Shown one piece after another: positions 16,382-25,341 of a DNA stretch of 31,597 nt. The stretch's first letter is position 1. Each line of letters opens with the position of its first letter. This stretch comes from Pseudomonadota bacterium (GTDB lineage: Bacteria; Pseudomonadota; Gammaproteobacteria; Steroidobacterales; Steroidobacteraceae). The stretch spans positions 1 to 31,597 of the forward strand of contig JADJOO010000039.1 of assembly GCA_016713725.1 (NCBI GenBank), read 5' to 3'. The position numbers and the translations under genes are program-made. A model generated the notes under the pieces. The model was given only the letters and a program-made list of their open reading frames with translations. It was not told the origin of the DNA and did no database searches.

Positions 16382-16916
16382 TTACTTCTTTTTTGGCGCC
16401 AGCATCATGACCATCTGCCGGCCTTCCATCAACGGATGCTGCTCGACCACCGCCACTGCGGAAAGATCGTTCTGCAACCGCGACAGCATCTGCCGGCCGA
16501 GGTCCGTGTGCGCCATCTCACGGCCACGGAAACGCAACGTCACCTTGGCTTTGTCCCCTTCCTCGAAAAAGCGAATCAGATTCCTGAGCTTGATCTGATA
16601 ATCGCCTTCGTCGGTTCCAGGTCGAAACTTCACTTCCTTGATCTGTATCTGTTTCTGCTTCTTCTTCGCGATCGCGGCTTTCTTGTTCGTCTCGAACTGG
16701 AACTTGCCGAAATCGATGATCCGGCACACCGGCGGTTCCGCCATCGGCGAAACTTCGATCAGGTCGAGCTCCTGCGAGGCAGCGAGTTCGAGCGCCTCGA
16801 AGCGTGTCATCACCCCGACTTGTTCTCCGTCCGCGCCAATGACGCGAAGTTGCGGGGGCCGTGATCTCTTGATTGCGCCGGATGCGCTTGGTCGTTGGAG
16901 CAGTGATGCGATCAAT
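16382..16916 (-). CDS. infC: Translation initiation factor IF-3 with AUU start
   Basis: IF-3 checks start-codon pairing and keeps 30S subunits free. From an ATT codon at 16914-16916 the reading is IDRITAP, TTKRIRRNQEITAP, the usual gammaproteobacterial N-terminus. A single extra C near 16858 then shifts the frame to QLRVIGADGEQVGVMTRFEA, LELAASQELDLIEVSPMAEP, PVCRIIDFGKFQFETNKKAA, and the C-terminal FRGREMAHTDLGRQMLSRLQ. The AUU start is the known device by which IF-3 represses its own synthesis. The TTG that would open the frame used by the body gives an N-terminus with no homology and is rejected. The AUU overlaps the thrS stop by one base. Confidence 0.93.
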
Positions 16917-18841
16917 CCTCTAAAGCTAAAACAGTACGGCCGCGACTCACGACTTCATCGACAAGCCTCGCGCCGAGGGTTTCCAGTCCCATCGACCCGA
17001 GGTCCTTGCCGCTGCGCGTGCGCACGGCCAACGAATTGGACCCTGACTCGCGGTCGCCCGCGACCAGCAGGTACGGGACCCGCTGCAAGGTATGTTCGCG
17101 GATTTTAAAGCCGACTTTCTCGTTTCGCAAATCCATTTCGACCCGAAGCCCCTGATTTTTCAGGAATTCGGTCGCTTTGCGCACGTATTCCGCCTGTCCG
17201 TCCGTGATATTCATCACCACCGCCTGCACCGGGGCGAGCCAGGTCGGGAACTTTCCGGCGTGATTTTCGATGAGGATCCCCAGGAAACGCTCCATGGAGC
17301 CCAGGATGGCCCGGTGCAGCATGACCGGCCGGTGCACGGCCCCGTCCTCGCCGACGTACTCGGCGCCCAGGCGCTCCGGCAGCACGAAATCGACCTGCAG
17401 GGTGCCGCATTGCCAGTCCCGGCCAATGGCGTCCCGCAGCACGAACTCGAGCTTGGGGCCGTAAAAGGCGCCCTCCCCCGGATTCAGGGTGTATTCGAGG
17501 CCCGCGGTCTCGACCGCCGACTTGAGGGCCGCTTCGGCCTTGTCCCAGGTGGCGTCGCTGCCCGCGCGCTTGGCCGGGCGGTCCGAGAACTTGACGCTGA
17601 CTTCCTCGAACCCGAAGTCCTTGTAGACGCTCATGAGCAGGTCGCAGAACGCGACCGTCTCGGCGTTGACCTGGTCTTCGGTGCAGAAGATGTGTGCGTC
17701 GTCCTGCGTGAACGCACGCACGCGCATCAGGCCATGCAGCGAACCCGAAGGCTCGTTGCGATGGCACGAACCGAACTCAGCGATGCGCAGCGGCAGGTCG
17801 CGGTACGACTTGATGCCCTGGCGATAGATGAGCACGTGGCCCGGGCAGTTCATCGGCTTGACCGCGAGGACGCGATCCTCGGATTCGGCGATGAACATGT
17901 TGGGCCGGTAGTTTTCCCAGTGGCCCGACTTCTCCCACAGCACGCGGTCGAGCAGCTGCGGCGTCTTGACCTCGACGTAGCCCGACTGCTCGAGCCGGTT
18001 GCGCATGTAGGTTTCGACGGTGCGCCAGAGGGTGTGTCCCTTCGGGTGCCAGAACACGCTGCCCACCGCCTCTTCCTGCGTGTGGAACAGGCCGAGGTCG
18101 CGACCGACGCGGCGATGGTCGCGCTTTCGGCTTCCTCGAGGCGCGGAGGTAGGCCTTCAGCGCTTTCTCGTCTGCCCAAGCGGTGCCGTAGATGCGCTGG
18201 AGCATTGCGTTCTTCGAGTCGCCCCGCCAGTAGGCGCCCGCGACCTTCATGAGCTTGAACGCGCCGAGCTTGCCCGTGCTGGGCACGTGCGGACCGCGGC
18301 ACAGGTCGAACCAGTCGCCCTGTCCGTACAGGCTGATGTCTTCGTTCGCAGGGATGGCTGCGATGATCTCGGCCTTGTAGTGCTCGCCGAGTTTCCTGAA
18401 CGTCTCGACGGCCTGGTCGCGCGGCATGAGCTTGCGCTCGACCTTGAGGTCGGCCTTGGCCAGCTCGTGCATCTTCGCTTCGAACTTCGCGAGGTCTTCC
18501 GGCGTGAACGGCCGGCTGAAAGCGAAATCGTAGTAGAAGCCGTCCTCGATCACGGGGCCGATGGTGACCTGCGCTTCGGGGTAAACGGCCTGCACGGCCT
18601 GCGCGAGCAGGTGAGCCGTGGAGTGACGGATGATTTCGAGCCCGTCCGGGTCCTTGCCGGTAACGATCGACACCGCGGCGTCATGATCGATGACGTGCGA
18701 GGTATCCACGAGCTTGCCGTCGACACGGCCGGCGAGCGCAGCCTTGGCGAGTCCGGCACCGATGTTCGCGGCAACACCTGCCACGGTCACGGGTTGCTCG
18801 AAGCTGCGTTGGCTGCCGTCAGGCAGTGTGATGACCGGCAT
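16912..18841 (-). CDS. thrS: Threonine-tRNA ligase
   Basis: ThrRS (about 643 residues repaired; E. coli 642) charges tRNA-Thr and edits misacylated serine. In order: TGS domain (MPVITLPDGSQRSFEQPVTV); editing domain with the HxxxH zinc motif in EIIRHSTAHLLAQAVQAVYP and DWFDLCRGPHVPSTGKLGAF; class II core (GSVFWHPKGHTLWRTVETYM, VKPMNCPGHVLIYRQGIKSY, AEFGSCHRNEPSGSLHGLMR, VRAFTQDDAHIFCTEDQVNA); and anticodon-binding domain (FPTWLAPVQAVVMNITDGQA). One indel near 18090-18130 shifts the frame. The ATG at 18841 matches the family start. It ends GRTVLALED, with the TGA overlapping the infC AUU. tRNA-Val lies 47 bp upstream. Confidence 0.97.
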
Positions 18842-18888
18842 CGTCTTTGGTCCCGTCAAGATTCACGATGACCCAGGTGCCGGGATCG

Positions 18889-18963
18889 TGGTGGGCGCAC
18901 GTGGGATCGAACCACGGACCCCCTACCATGTCAGGTAGTGCTCTACCGCTGAGCTATGCGCCC
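18889..18963 (-). tRNA. tRNA-Val(GAC), anticodon loop one base short as sequenced
   Basis: The reverse strand gives acceptor GGGCGCA/TGCGCCC, D arm GCTCAGCGGTAGAGC, T arm CCGTGGTTCGATCCCACG and ACCA. The anticodon arm reads CTACC-TGACAT-GGTAG. E. coli tRNA-Val(GAC) has TTGACAT in this loop, so one T of a TT pair is missing, leaving a 6-nt loop. A homopolymer sequencing error is the simplest reason. Identity as valine rests on the GAC anticodon and the match to that tRNA. Confidence 0.85.
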
Positions 18964-18995
18964 TCAAACGAGCCGCGGAGGATACAGGAACAGAA

Positions 18996-19122
18996 GGGGA
19001 AAGGGGATAGGGGTTGGGGGATAGTCGGAAATAGGGGACGCTCACCTATTACGCGGGAAATAGGGGACGCTCACCTATTTCTGGAAATAGAAATAGGTGA
19101 GCGTCCCCTATTTCTCTATCCC
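18996..19122. repeat. Composite REP-like repeat between tRNA-Val and uvrB
   Basis: It begins with the same GGGGATAGGGGTT-GGGG-ATAGTCGGA module as at 9041. Then AATAGGGGACGCTCACCTATT appears twice in direct orientation (about 19030 and 19058) and once inverted (about 19090-19112). It closes with the inverted flank TCTATCCCCTAC. The uvrB stop codon lies at its edge. No REP-associated transposase gene is present in the window. Confidence 0.75.
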
Positions 19123-22100
19123 CTACCCCGCCATCGTGCCGGGTAAGCCGAACGCCTTATGCCGCAGCTTCTCGATCTGGTCGCGAAGCCGGGCCGCCTC
19201 CTCGAACTCGAGGTTGCGGGCGTGCTTGGCCATCTCGGCCTCGAGCTTTTTGATCCGCTTCATGGCCTGCTCCGGCGCGAGCAGCAGGTCGCCCTCGTCC
19301 ACCACCAGGCCGCGGCGGCCATCCGCTCGCCATCGCCGCGGGCGCCTTCCATGATGTCCTGCACGGCCTTGACGATCGACTGCGGCGTGATGCCGTGCTT
19401 CAGGTTGTACTCGACCTGTTTCGCCCGGCGGCGATCGGTCTCGTCAATTGCTCGCTGCATCGAGCCCGTCACGCGGTCCGCGTAGAGAATCGCGCGGCCA
19501 TGCACGTTGCGCGCGGCCCGGCCGATCGTCTGGATCAGCGCACCCGTGGACCGCAGGGACCCCTCTTTGTCGGCATCGAGGATCGCGACCAGCGCAACCT
19601 CCGGCATGTCGAGGCCCTCGCGCAGCAGGTTAATGCCGACCAGCACGTCGAACTTACCCAGGCGCAGGTCGCGGATGATCTCGACGCGTTCGACCGTCTC
19701 GATGTCCGAGTGCAGGTAACGAACCTTCACGCCGTGCTCGTTCAGGTAGTCGGTGAGGTCCTCGGCCATGCGCTTGGTGAGCGTGGTGATCAGCACTCGC
19801 TGCTGCGCCGCGACACAGCGGTGAATCTCGGACAACACGTCGTCGACCTGCGTGCGGACCGGACGGATCTCGACTTCGGGATCGACCAGCCCCGTCGGAC
19901 GCACGACCTGTTCGACGATGTCGCCGGCCGCGTGACTCAGTTCGTACGGGCCGGGCGTGGCCAGGACGAAGATCATCTGCGGTGCGAGCGCCTCCCACTC
20001 GTCGAAGCGCAGCGGCCGGTTGTCGAGCGCCGACGGCAGGCGAAAGCCGTACTGCACCAGCGTTTCCTTGCGTGAACGGTCGCCGCGGTACATGCCACCG
20101 ATCTGTGGGATCGTGACGTGGCTTTCGTCAACGAACAGCAGCGCGCCCGGCGGCAGGTAGTCGAACAATGTCGGTGGCGGTTCACCCGCCTGCCGGCCCG
20201 ACAGGTACCGCGAATAGTTCTCGATCCCCGAGCAGTAGCCAACCTCCATCATCATCTCGAGGTCGAACGTGGTGCGTTGCTCGAGCCGCTGCGCTTCGAG
20301 GCCCTTGTCGGCTGCACGCAGTTCCTTGAGCCGCTCGCGCAGTTCCTCGCGGATGTTCTCGATCGCGCTGTCGACGCGCTCGCGCGGCGTCACGTAATGC
20401 GACGACGGGTACACGGTAAGTCGCGGCACCTTGCGCAGGACTTCGCCCGTGAGCGGATCGAAATGACTGAGCGTCTCGATCTCGTCGTCGAACAGTTCGA
20501 TGCGCACGGCCTCGCGCTCGGATTCGGCCGGAAAGACGTCGATGACGTCACCGCGCACGCGGTACGTGCCCTGCGTGAGGTCGAGCTCGTTTCTGGTGTA
20601 TTGCATGTCCGTGAGCCGGCGCAGCAGCTTGCGCTGGTCGATCCGCTCCCCGCGGACGAGATGCAGGACCATGCTCAGGTAAGCCTTCGGGTCGCCGAGG
20701 CCGTAGATTGCCGATACGGTCGCGACGATGATCAGAGTCAGGCCGCTCGAGCAGTGCCTTGGTGGCCGAAAGCCGCATCTGCTCGATGTGTTCGTTGATC
20801 GAGGCGTCTTTCTCGATGAACGTGTCTGACGAAGGAACGTACGCCTCCGGCTGGTAGTAATCGTAGTAGCTGACGAAGTACTCGACCGAGTTGTTGGGAA
20901 AGTACTCCTTGAACTCACCGTACAGCTGCGCGGCCAGTGTCTTGTTGTGCACCATCACCAGCGTCGGCCGTTGCACCTGCTGGATCACGTTTGCGATGCT
21001 GAACGTATTGTGGACGATCGCACCTCCGTGCCCCGCTAGAAACGTCTCCGGTCCGGGTACCGAAAGGTCGTACACATACGGATGTGGATAGTCGACGGTC
21101 CGCACGCTACTGACCTGTGTCCAGCGCACGCCACACAGGTTGTTCAATTGCCTCAATGCGCCCCACCAGGCGAAATCCGCTACCGGCTGGTTGTCGGCCG
21201 CGGCGGCGAGCGCGGCAAGCAAACGGCGCAGCAGACGCCGACTCGGCTTGCGCTTGCCACCCTCAATCATGCTGATCGCACAGCGGCTGACACCGCTCGC
21301 CTTACCCAGCGCCTTCATCGTCAAGCCAAGCGACGCTCGCAAGTACCTGAGTGATTCCGGCGCAATGGGCACCAGATCGACATTCGTATTTGCCTGACGC
21401 TGCAGAAAGCCACCAGCTTCGATGACTTCTCCGGATGATCGAATCCGACCGAGTCCGCATACCGTGCGATATCCTCCCCGCCCGATACGCAGACGTCGAA
21501 ACAGGTTCCGCCCGAATGCGCTGAATTAGTGGCCCTTTTCCTGCGTGGTACGCAGTCGCGCATGGATACCAAACCGCTTCAGCGCGTAGGCGAGATCCGA
21601 CGCCAGCGCCCGGCTAGCGGTCGTGGCGATGACTTCGCCATTGGAGCTGACCGTCCCGTCGCCGTCGAAGTACGCGCGCAACATCGTCCCCAGTGACGCA
21701 TCTGCCAGCTGGGCCAGAAGTCAGGCAGGCGCTTGTAAAGCATTCGAACCACGACTTGCTGAGCAACTTCGCGAGTGCTGTGGATGCTAATCGAATAGTC
21801 GCTGCACGCACGGATGTGGTACGGGATGCCCGGGCTCGCCAGGGACTCTTCAATGCGCTGACGCAGCACCGGATGACGGTTGGACAGCACGACGTACCGC
21901 GGCTGCGATTCCTTCCGCAATGTAATAGCCAAACAAGCGAAGTACTTTGTCCGAAAGGGGCAGTGCGGCAGGGATACGGCAGCGCTCGAGCTTGCCGCCG
22001 ACGCGCCAGCCATCTGCGCTGCCGGAGTGATACAGACCGAGCCGAATGAACTGATAAACCTTGATGCCCCAGAGGTTATGGTCTCCCGTCAGAGTGACCG

Positions 22101-22525
22101 CGCGGCCGCAACGAGTCTCCAATTCGTACATCCGATCCGGCGCACGATGTCGAAGAAACGCACCAACGCGGTGGAGTCCCGCGACGCCTCGCCGTACGTC
22201 GAAGGCATGGGTCGAGAAGGCCCGATCGACGCATCCGTAGCTCTCCGTGTCACCGCCACCAACCTTGGCAGCACCGTGTTCAGCCATGAGACGGTCGATG
22301 AACGGTCCCGCGCGGACTAGTGAAGCCCGGCTCTGTCCCTCACAGTGCTCGACGATATAGACCTCATCGTCGTATCCAATGCTCTTCCCGCTCCCGGTCA
22401 CGCCCAGCAACGTCTGGTGCGCCAATCCATTGCGCAACCTTCGACCAGGCGCGCGATCGCCTCGGGCTGGTCGCCCGCCGGCAGGTAGCCAGACTGCAAT
22501 TGAAAGCGCGGGGAGCGTCGGTCAT
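19123..22525 (-). CDS. uvrB: UvrB, excinuclease ABC subunit B, interrupted by an intein
   Basis: UvrB is the damage-verifying helicase-like subunit of nucleotide excision repair; it is loaded by UvrA and recruits UvrC. The ATG at 22525 gives MTDAPRAF, then LQSGYLPAGDQPEAIARLVE, HQTLLGVTGSGK, where an intein (21007-22383) interrupts the Walker A motif. It resumes TFSIANVIQQVQRPTLVMVH, the damage-binding hairpin SYYDYYQPEAYVPSSDTFIE, FVDESHVTIPQIGGMYRGDR (DEAD-like motif II), VGINLLREGLDMPEVALVAI, LIQTIGRAARNVHGRAILYA, and the C-terminal UVR helix EMAKHARNLEFEEAARLRDQ. Without the intein it is about 674 residues (E. coli 673). Indels lie near 22510, 22440, 20735 and 19310. Repair needs splicing because the ATP-binding loop is split. 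Confidence 0.93.
21007..22383 (-). mobile_element. Intein in the UvrB P-loop, with LAGLIDADG endonuclease
   Basis: About 459 residues sit between GVTGSGK and T of the Walker A motif. The first residue is Ser (SIGYDDEVYIVEHCEGQ, block A); block B is AVTLTGDHNLWGIK with the T-x-x-H; block F is YVYDLSVPGPETFLAG; block G ends AIVHN, followed by Thr as +1 extein nucleophile. These are all elements of a class 1 splicing intein. The homing endonuclease has two LAGLIDADG motifs: LRLFGYYIAEG (21910-21936), with E as acidic residue, and LGTMLRAYFDGDGTVSS (about 21649-21699), with D. It then has IARYADSVGFDHPEKSSKL. Two to four indels split the middle, but the two ends are in the same frame over 1377 nt. 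The endonuclease may still be active. The intein is expected to spread into intein-less uvrB alleles at exactly this site. Confidence 0.88.
21202..21351 (-). other. Xre-type helix-turn-helix inserted in the UvrB intein
   Basis: Between the LAGLIDADG part and the C-terminal splicing part lies LRYLRASLGLTMKALGKASG, VSRCAISMIEGGKRKPSRRL, LRRLLAALAA. This has the length and pattern of a five-helix Xre/cro DNA-binding domain (LTMKALGKASGVSRCAISMIE is the HTH core). It continues in frame into the splicing block F, so it is part of the intein and not a separate regulator. It could add DNA specificity to the endonuclease. Confidence 0.7.
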
Positions 22526-22616
22526 CCGTGTGTGCCGCCGATCGGTGTCATCTGCCTTGGGTGGCCCAGCAGATTAGCCTAAAATGCGCCGTCCATTTCA
22601 TCCCCCGGAATCCACA
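22526..22616. promoter_or_regulatory. Divergent intergenic region, uvrB / aminotransferase
   Basis: This 91-bp gap must hold both promoters. In SOS-controlled relatives a LexA box could be expected here, but I see no CTGT-N8-ACAG sequence. The gap contains AGATTAGCCTAAAATGCG just before the aminotransferase, whose AT-rich part could be a -10 element. Confidence 0.3.
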
Positions 22617-23803
22617 GTGCCCGTCCAACTCGCCGAGCGCGTCAAGCGCGTCAAGCCGTCCCCGACCGTCGCCCTCACCGGTCGCGTGGCCAGACTCAAA
22701 GCCGAGGGGCACGACATCATCGGGCTGGGGATTGGCGAACCGGACTTCGACACCCCGACGCACATTGCCGACGCAGGCGTGGACGCCATCCGCAACGGCT
22801 TCACGCGCTACACGGCGGTGGAAGGCATCCCGGAGCTGAAGGACGCGATCATCGCGAAGTTCAAGCGTGACAACGACATTACCTACACGCGCCCGCAGAT
22901 CCGCCTCGACGGGCGCGAAGCAGACGATCTACAACCTGTTCATGGCGGTGATCGATCCGGGCGACGAGGTCGTGATCCCCGCGCCGCACTGGTCTCGTAC
23001 CCGGACATGGCGCTGCTTTCGCCGACGGCGTGCCGGTCATGCCCTACGCGGGCCCCGAACAGGGCTACAAGATCACGCCCGCCCAGCTCGAAGCCGCGAT
23101 CACTGCGAAAACCCGTGTCTTCATGCTCAACAGCCCGAGCAACCCGACAGGCGCGGCTTACACGCGCGCCGAACTCGAGGCGATCGCAGCGGTACTGCGC
23201 AAGCACCCGCGCGTGATCATCGCCACCGACGACATGTACGAGCACATCTACTGGGCGCCGGAGCCGTTCTGCAGTTTCCTTACGGCCTGCCCGGATCTCT
23301 ACGACCGCACGGTGACGATCAACGGCGTGTCGAAGAGCTACGCAATGACCGGCTGGCGCATCGGCTACTGCGGTGGCCCGGTCGAGATCGTGACGGCAAT
23401 GTCGACCATCCAGAGCCAGTGCACCTCGAACCCGGTGTCGATCTCGCAGAAAGCGGCCACCGCGGCATTGACTGGCGAACAGGCGTGTGTCGCGGAGATG
23501 AACAAGCATTTCAAGGCGCGGCACGATTACTTCAATGCCGGCCTCAATGCCCTGCCCCGGCTTCAAAGTCCTGCCGGCGGCCGGCACGTTCTACGCCGGC
23601 GTGACGTCGGCGAGGCGATCCGCACGCGCGGGCTGGCCGACGACAACGCCTTTGCAGAATTCCTGCTGGAAAAGGCCGGGGTTGCCGGCGTACCGGGCTC
23701 GGGCTTCGGCGCGCCGGGGCACATCCGCTTCTCGTTCGCGGTCAGCATGCAGACGCTGGAACAGGCGCTGGCGCGCATGGGCAAGGCGCTCGCCGGAGCG
23801 TGA
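22617..23803 (+). CDS. Class I/II PLP-dependent aminotransferase (aspartate aminotransferase type)
   Basis: This is a fold-type I aminotransferase of the AspC/AatA Ib subgroup, transferring the amino group of aspartate or a related amino acid to 2-oxoglutarate. The start is read as GTG at 22617: VPVQLAERVKRVKPSPTVAL, then IIGLGIGEPDFDTPTHIADA, FTRYTAVEGIPELKDAIIAK, GAKQTIYNLFMAVIDPGDEV, FMLNSPSNPTGAAYTRAELE, IIATDDMYEHIYWAPEPFCS. The PLP lysine is in NGVSKSYAMTGWRIGY. The end is PGSGFGAPGHIRFSFAVSMQ. Indels lie near 22908, 22995, 23025, 23565 and 23605. Repaired length is about 395 residues. An upstream ATG at 22584 would add 11 residues without homology. The exact substrate cannot be assigned. 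Confidence 0.9.
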
Positions 23804-23833
23804 GGACCACGGCTTGCCTTGACTAAAGGGGCT

Positions 23834-23851
23834 GCCAATCGCAAAATTGGC
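23834..23851 (+). terminator. Hairpin after the aminotransferase gene
   Basis: GCCAAT-CGCAAA-ATTGGC forms a 6-bp stem 30 bp after the stop and 16 bp before tRNA-Asn. There is no clear T-run, so it may be a weak terminator or a processing site upstream of the tRNA. Confidence 0.35.
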
Positions 23852-23867
23852 GGCTGATCAAGACCGT

Positions 23868-23942
23868 TCCGACATAGCTCAGCGGTAGAGCAGCTGACTG
23901 TTAATCAGCGGGTCCCTGGTTCGAATCCAGGTGTCGGAGCCA
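23868..23942 (+). tRNA. tRNA-Asn(GTT)
   Basis: Full cloverleaf of 75 nt: acceptor TCCGACA/TGTCGGA, D arm GCTCAGCGGTAGAGC, anticodon stem GCTGA/TCAGC with loop CTGTTAA (anticodon GTT), T arm CCTGGTTCGAATCCAGG, and GCCA end. A degenerate copy of its 3' half lies 1.2 kb downstream. Confidence 0.95.
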
Positions 23943-24036
23943 ATTCAAAGCGGGGGTTCCCGCATCGTCGCCCCCGTGCCCTTACCTGCAGGGTCGCTAA
24001 CACGCGCTCTTCCGCGTCCTGCCAAGTCAACCCACT

Positions 24037-25010
24037 TTGCCAGCCGCACCGAATCTTCTCACGCACGGCAGAGCGGCCGCGCTGGGCGCCGGCGGTCTGG
24101 CCGTGCTCGCCGTCGTTCTGTTCGGTCGACTACCGGGCCAAGGCCGCTGGGCCTCAGATTTGAGCAACGCCGCGCACGGACCGGCATTCGCACTCGTGAC
24201 GCTGGTCGTCTTTGCGCTCCTGCGTCGGCCGTCAGCACAAAAGCTCTCGATTTTCGGCGAATACTCGATCGCGATCCTGCTCTCGATTCTACTCGGCGCT
24301 CTTATCGAAGTGCTGCAGCACTTCACGGGCCGCGACGCGGCCCTGATTGATCTCTGGACCGACACCATCGGCACGATGGCTGTGGCTGGGGGCCTCCTCG
24401 CGTTCGATCGTAGGGTGCAGGCGACAGGTCGTCGTGCAGGTTTTTTTGTGTCCTTCGCCGCCTGCATACTGATGCTCGCGCCATTGCTAGTAACAGCCGC
24501 GGCCTATGTGAAACGCCAGCGCGACTTTCCCACGCTGGTCGAGTTCAGACTCCCGCTTGCAACCAGCTTTATTCGCGCGGGCGTGTCGGCAACTGTGGAA
24601 AGGTCTGAGCTACCGCGTGAGCTTAGGTCCGCCGAGCGAGAATCAATCGGCGTACGCGCGCATTTGACGGAAAAGACGGGTTGGGCCCTGGTGCTGTCGG
24701 AGCCGGTGGCTGATTGGCGCGGGTAACGCACCTCAACCTCGATATCGCTAATCCGACCGACGAGCCGCTCGCGTTGCGACTGCGGGTCTTCGATCAACTC
24801 CCAGGGACGTAGTAGCCACACCGGCTCTCGGGGTTCCATCGAATTGGCGCCGCACTCACGCGCAATTAGTTCCGTTGCTTTGACTACCTTGACCTCCGGA
24901 CAGGGCGGGGCGCAAATCGACATATCGCGTGTCCACTCCGTCGTCATTGCACGCGCGAGCGAATCGCGCGACGGAGTTCTACCTGATGCGCATCTGGCTC
25001 GAATCGGAGG
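24037..25010 (+). CDS. VanZ-family membrane protein with C-terminal beta-sandwich-like part
   Basis: VanZ-like proteins are small polytopic membrane proteins; VanZ itself gives low-level teicoplanin resistance, but most homologues have no known role. The sequence shows LGAGGLAVLAVVLFGRLPG, the core SDLSNAAHGPAFALVTLVVF, ILLSILLGALIEVLQHFTGR, DAALIDLWTDTIGTMAVAGG (the usual D-x2-D-x3-N/T VanZ pattern), and a further helix AACILMLAPLLVTAAAYVKR. After about 24530 a soluble part follows (FPTLVEFRLPLATSFIRAG, LNLDIANPTDEPLALRLRVF). After more frame changes it ends ANRATEFYLMRIWLES, a beta-rich accessory domain. Indels near 24720, 24805 and 24960 make the end approximate. The start is a TTG at 24037 without a good ribosome site, so the true start is unsure. 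Confidence 0.65.
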
Positions 25011-25341
25011 ACGACGTTGCCGGACCCCGGCTCGCTCGCGTGGCCACTCCCAGATGGGCCAACTTACCCTCGCAGCGGGTCGACCCACATTTGGTGACTG
25101 CGACTGATTATCAGTCAATGCCTCTCCCAGTTCGACTCCGGGTGTCGGAGCAAACTCCAGCCAGACTGTGATGGCGTTCACGGAATGTCAACGTCGAGTT
25201 CCGTACGCTGCTGCACGGAACTCAACCAGCCGACGTCTACCCGATCAATCCACGCAACTTAGGTGTACCAATCCCGCCATGAGCGCAACAATGCCTCGGT
25301 ATTTTCCTGCTTCCAGTCATCCGGCCATTGGTCGAATTGAC
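25011..25341 (+). other. Gap between VanZ-like and VWA genes
   Basis: About 330 bp without a supported gene. An open frame runs on from the VanZ-like end to 25171 but shows no homology. The gap holds a tRNA-Asn-like remnant (25102-25153), after which the sequence gives no recognisable motif up to the VWA start. The promoter of the VWA gene should lie in 25155-25341; I see no strong -35/-10 pair. Confidence 0.4.
25102..25153 (+). repeat. Degenerate copy of the tRNA-Asn 3' half
   Basis: The segment starts GACTGATTATCAGT (tRNA-Asn: GACTGTTAATCAGC) and ends in CAGTTCGACTCCGGGTGTCG followed by GAGCAA. The tRNA has GGTTCGAATCCAGGTGTCG then GAGCCA. The T loop and the 3' acceptor strand are nearly identical, while the anticodon region is diverged and about 5 nt longer. 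No matching 5' acceptor or D arm is present. It looks like an old attachment-site duplicate. Confidence 0.55.

Noticed and set aside
16382..16915. infC starting at the TTG at 16915
   Set aside because: That frame gives an N-terminus without homology (MIASLLQRPSASG), while the AUU frame gives the conserved IDRITAP N-terminus followed by a one-base indel.
21202..21372. Separate Xre-family regulator gene next to uvrB
   Set aside because: The frame continues without a break into the intein block F, the VHN terminus and the UvrB sequence TFSIANV, so the HTH belongs to the intein.
19123..22525. uvrB as a split or duplicated pseudogene
   Set aside because: The two extein parts rebuild one complete UvrB of about 674 residues, and the insert ends show intein splice motifs, so interruption by an intein explains it better.
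25060..25153. A complete tRNA with TTA anticodon (possible ochre suppressor)
   Set aside because: GACTGATTATCAGTC can form a stem with TTA in the loop, but the loop size is wrong and there is no 5' acceptor strand or D arm. It fits better as a decayed tRNA-Asn 3' half.
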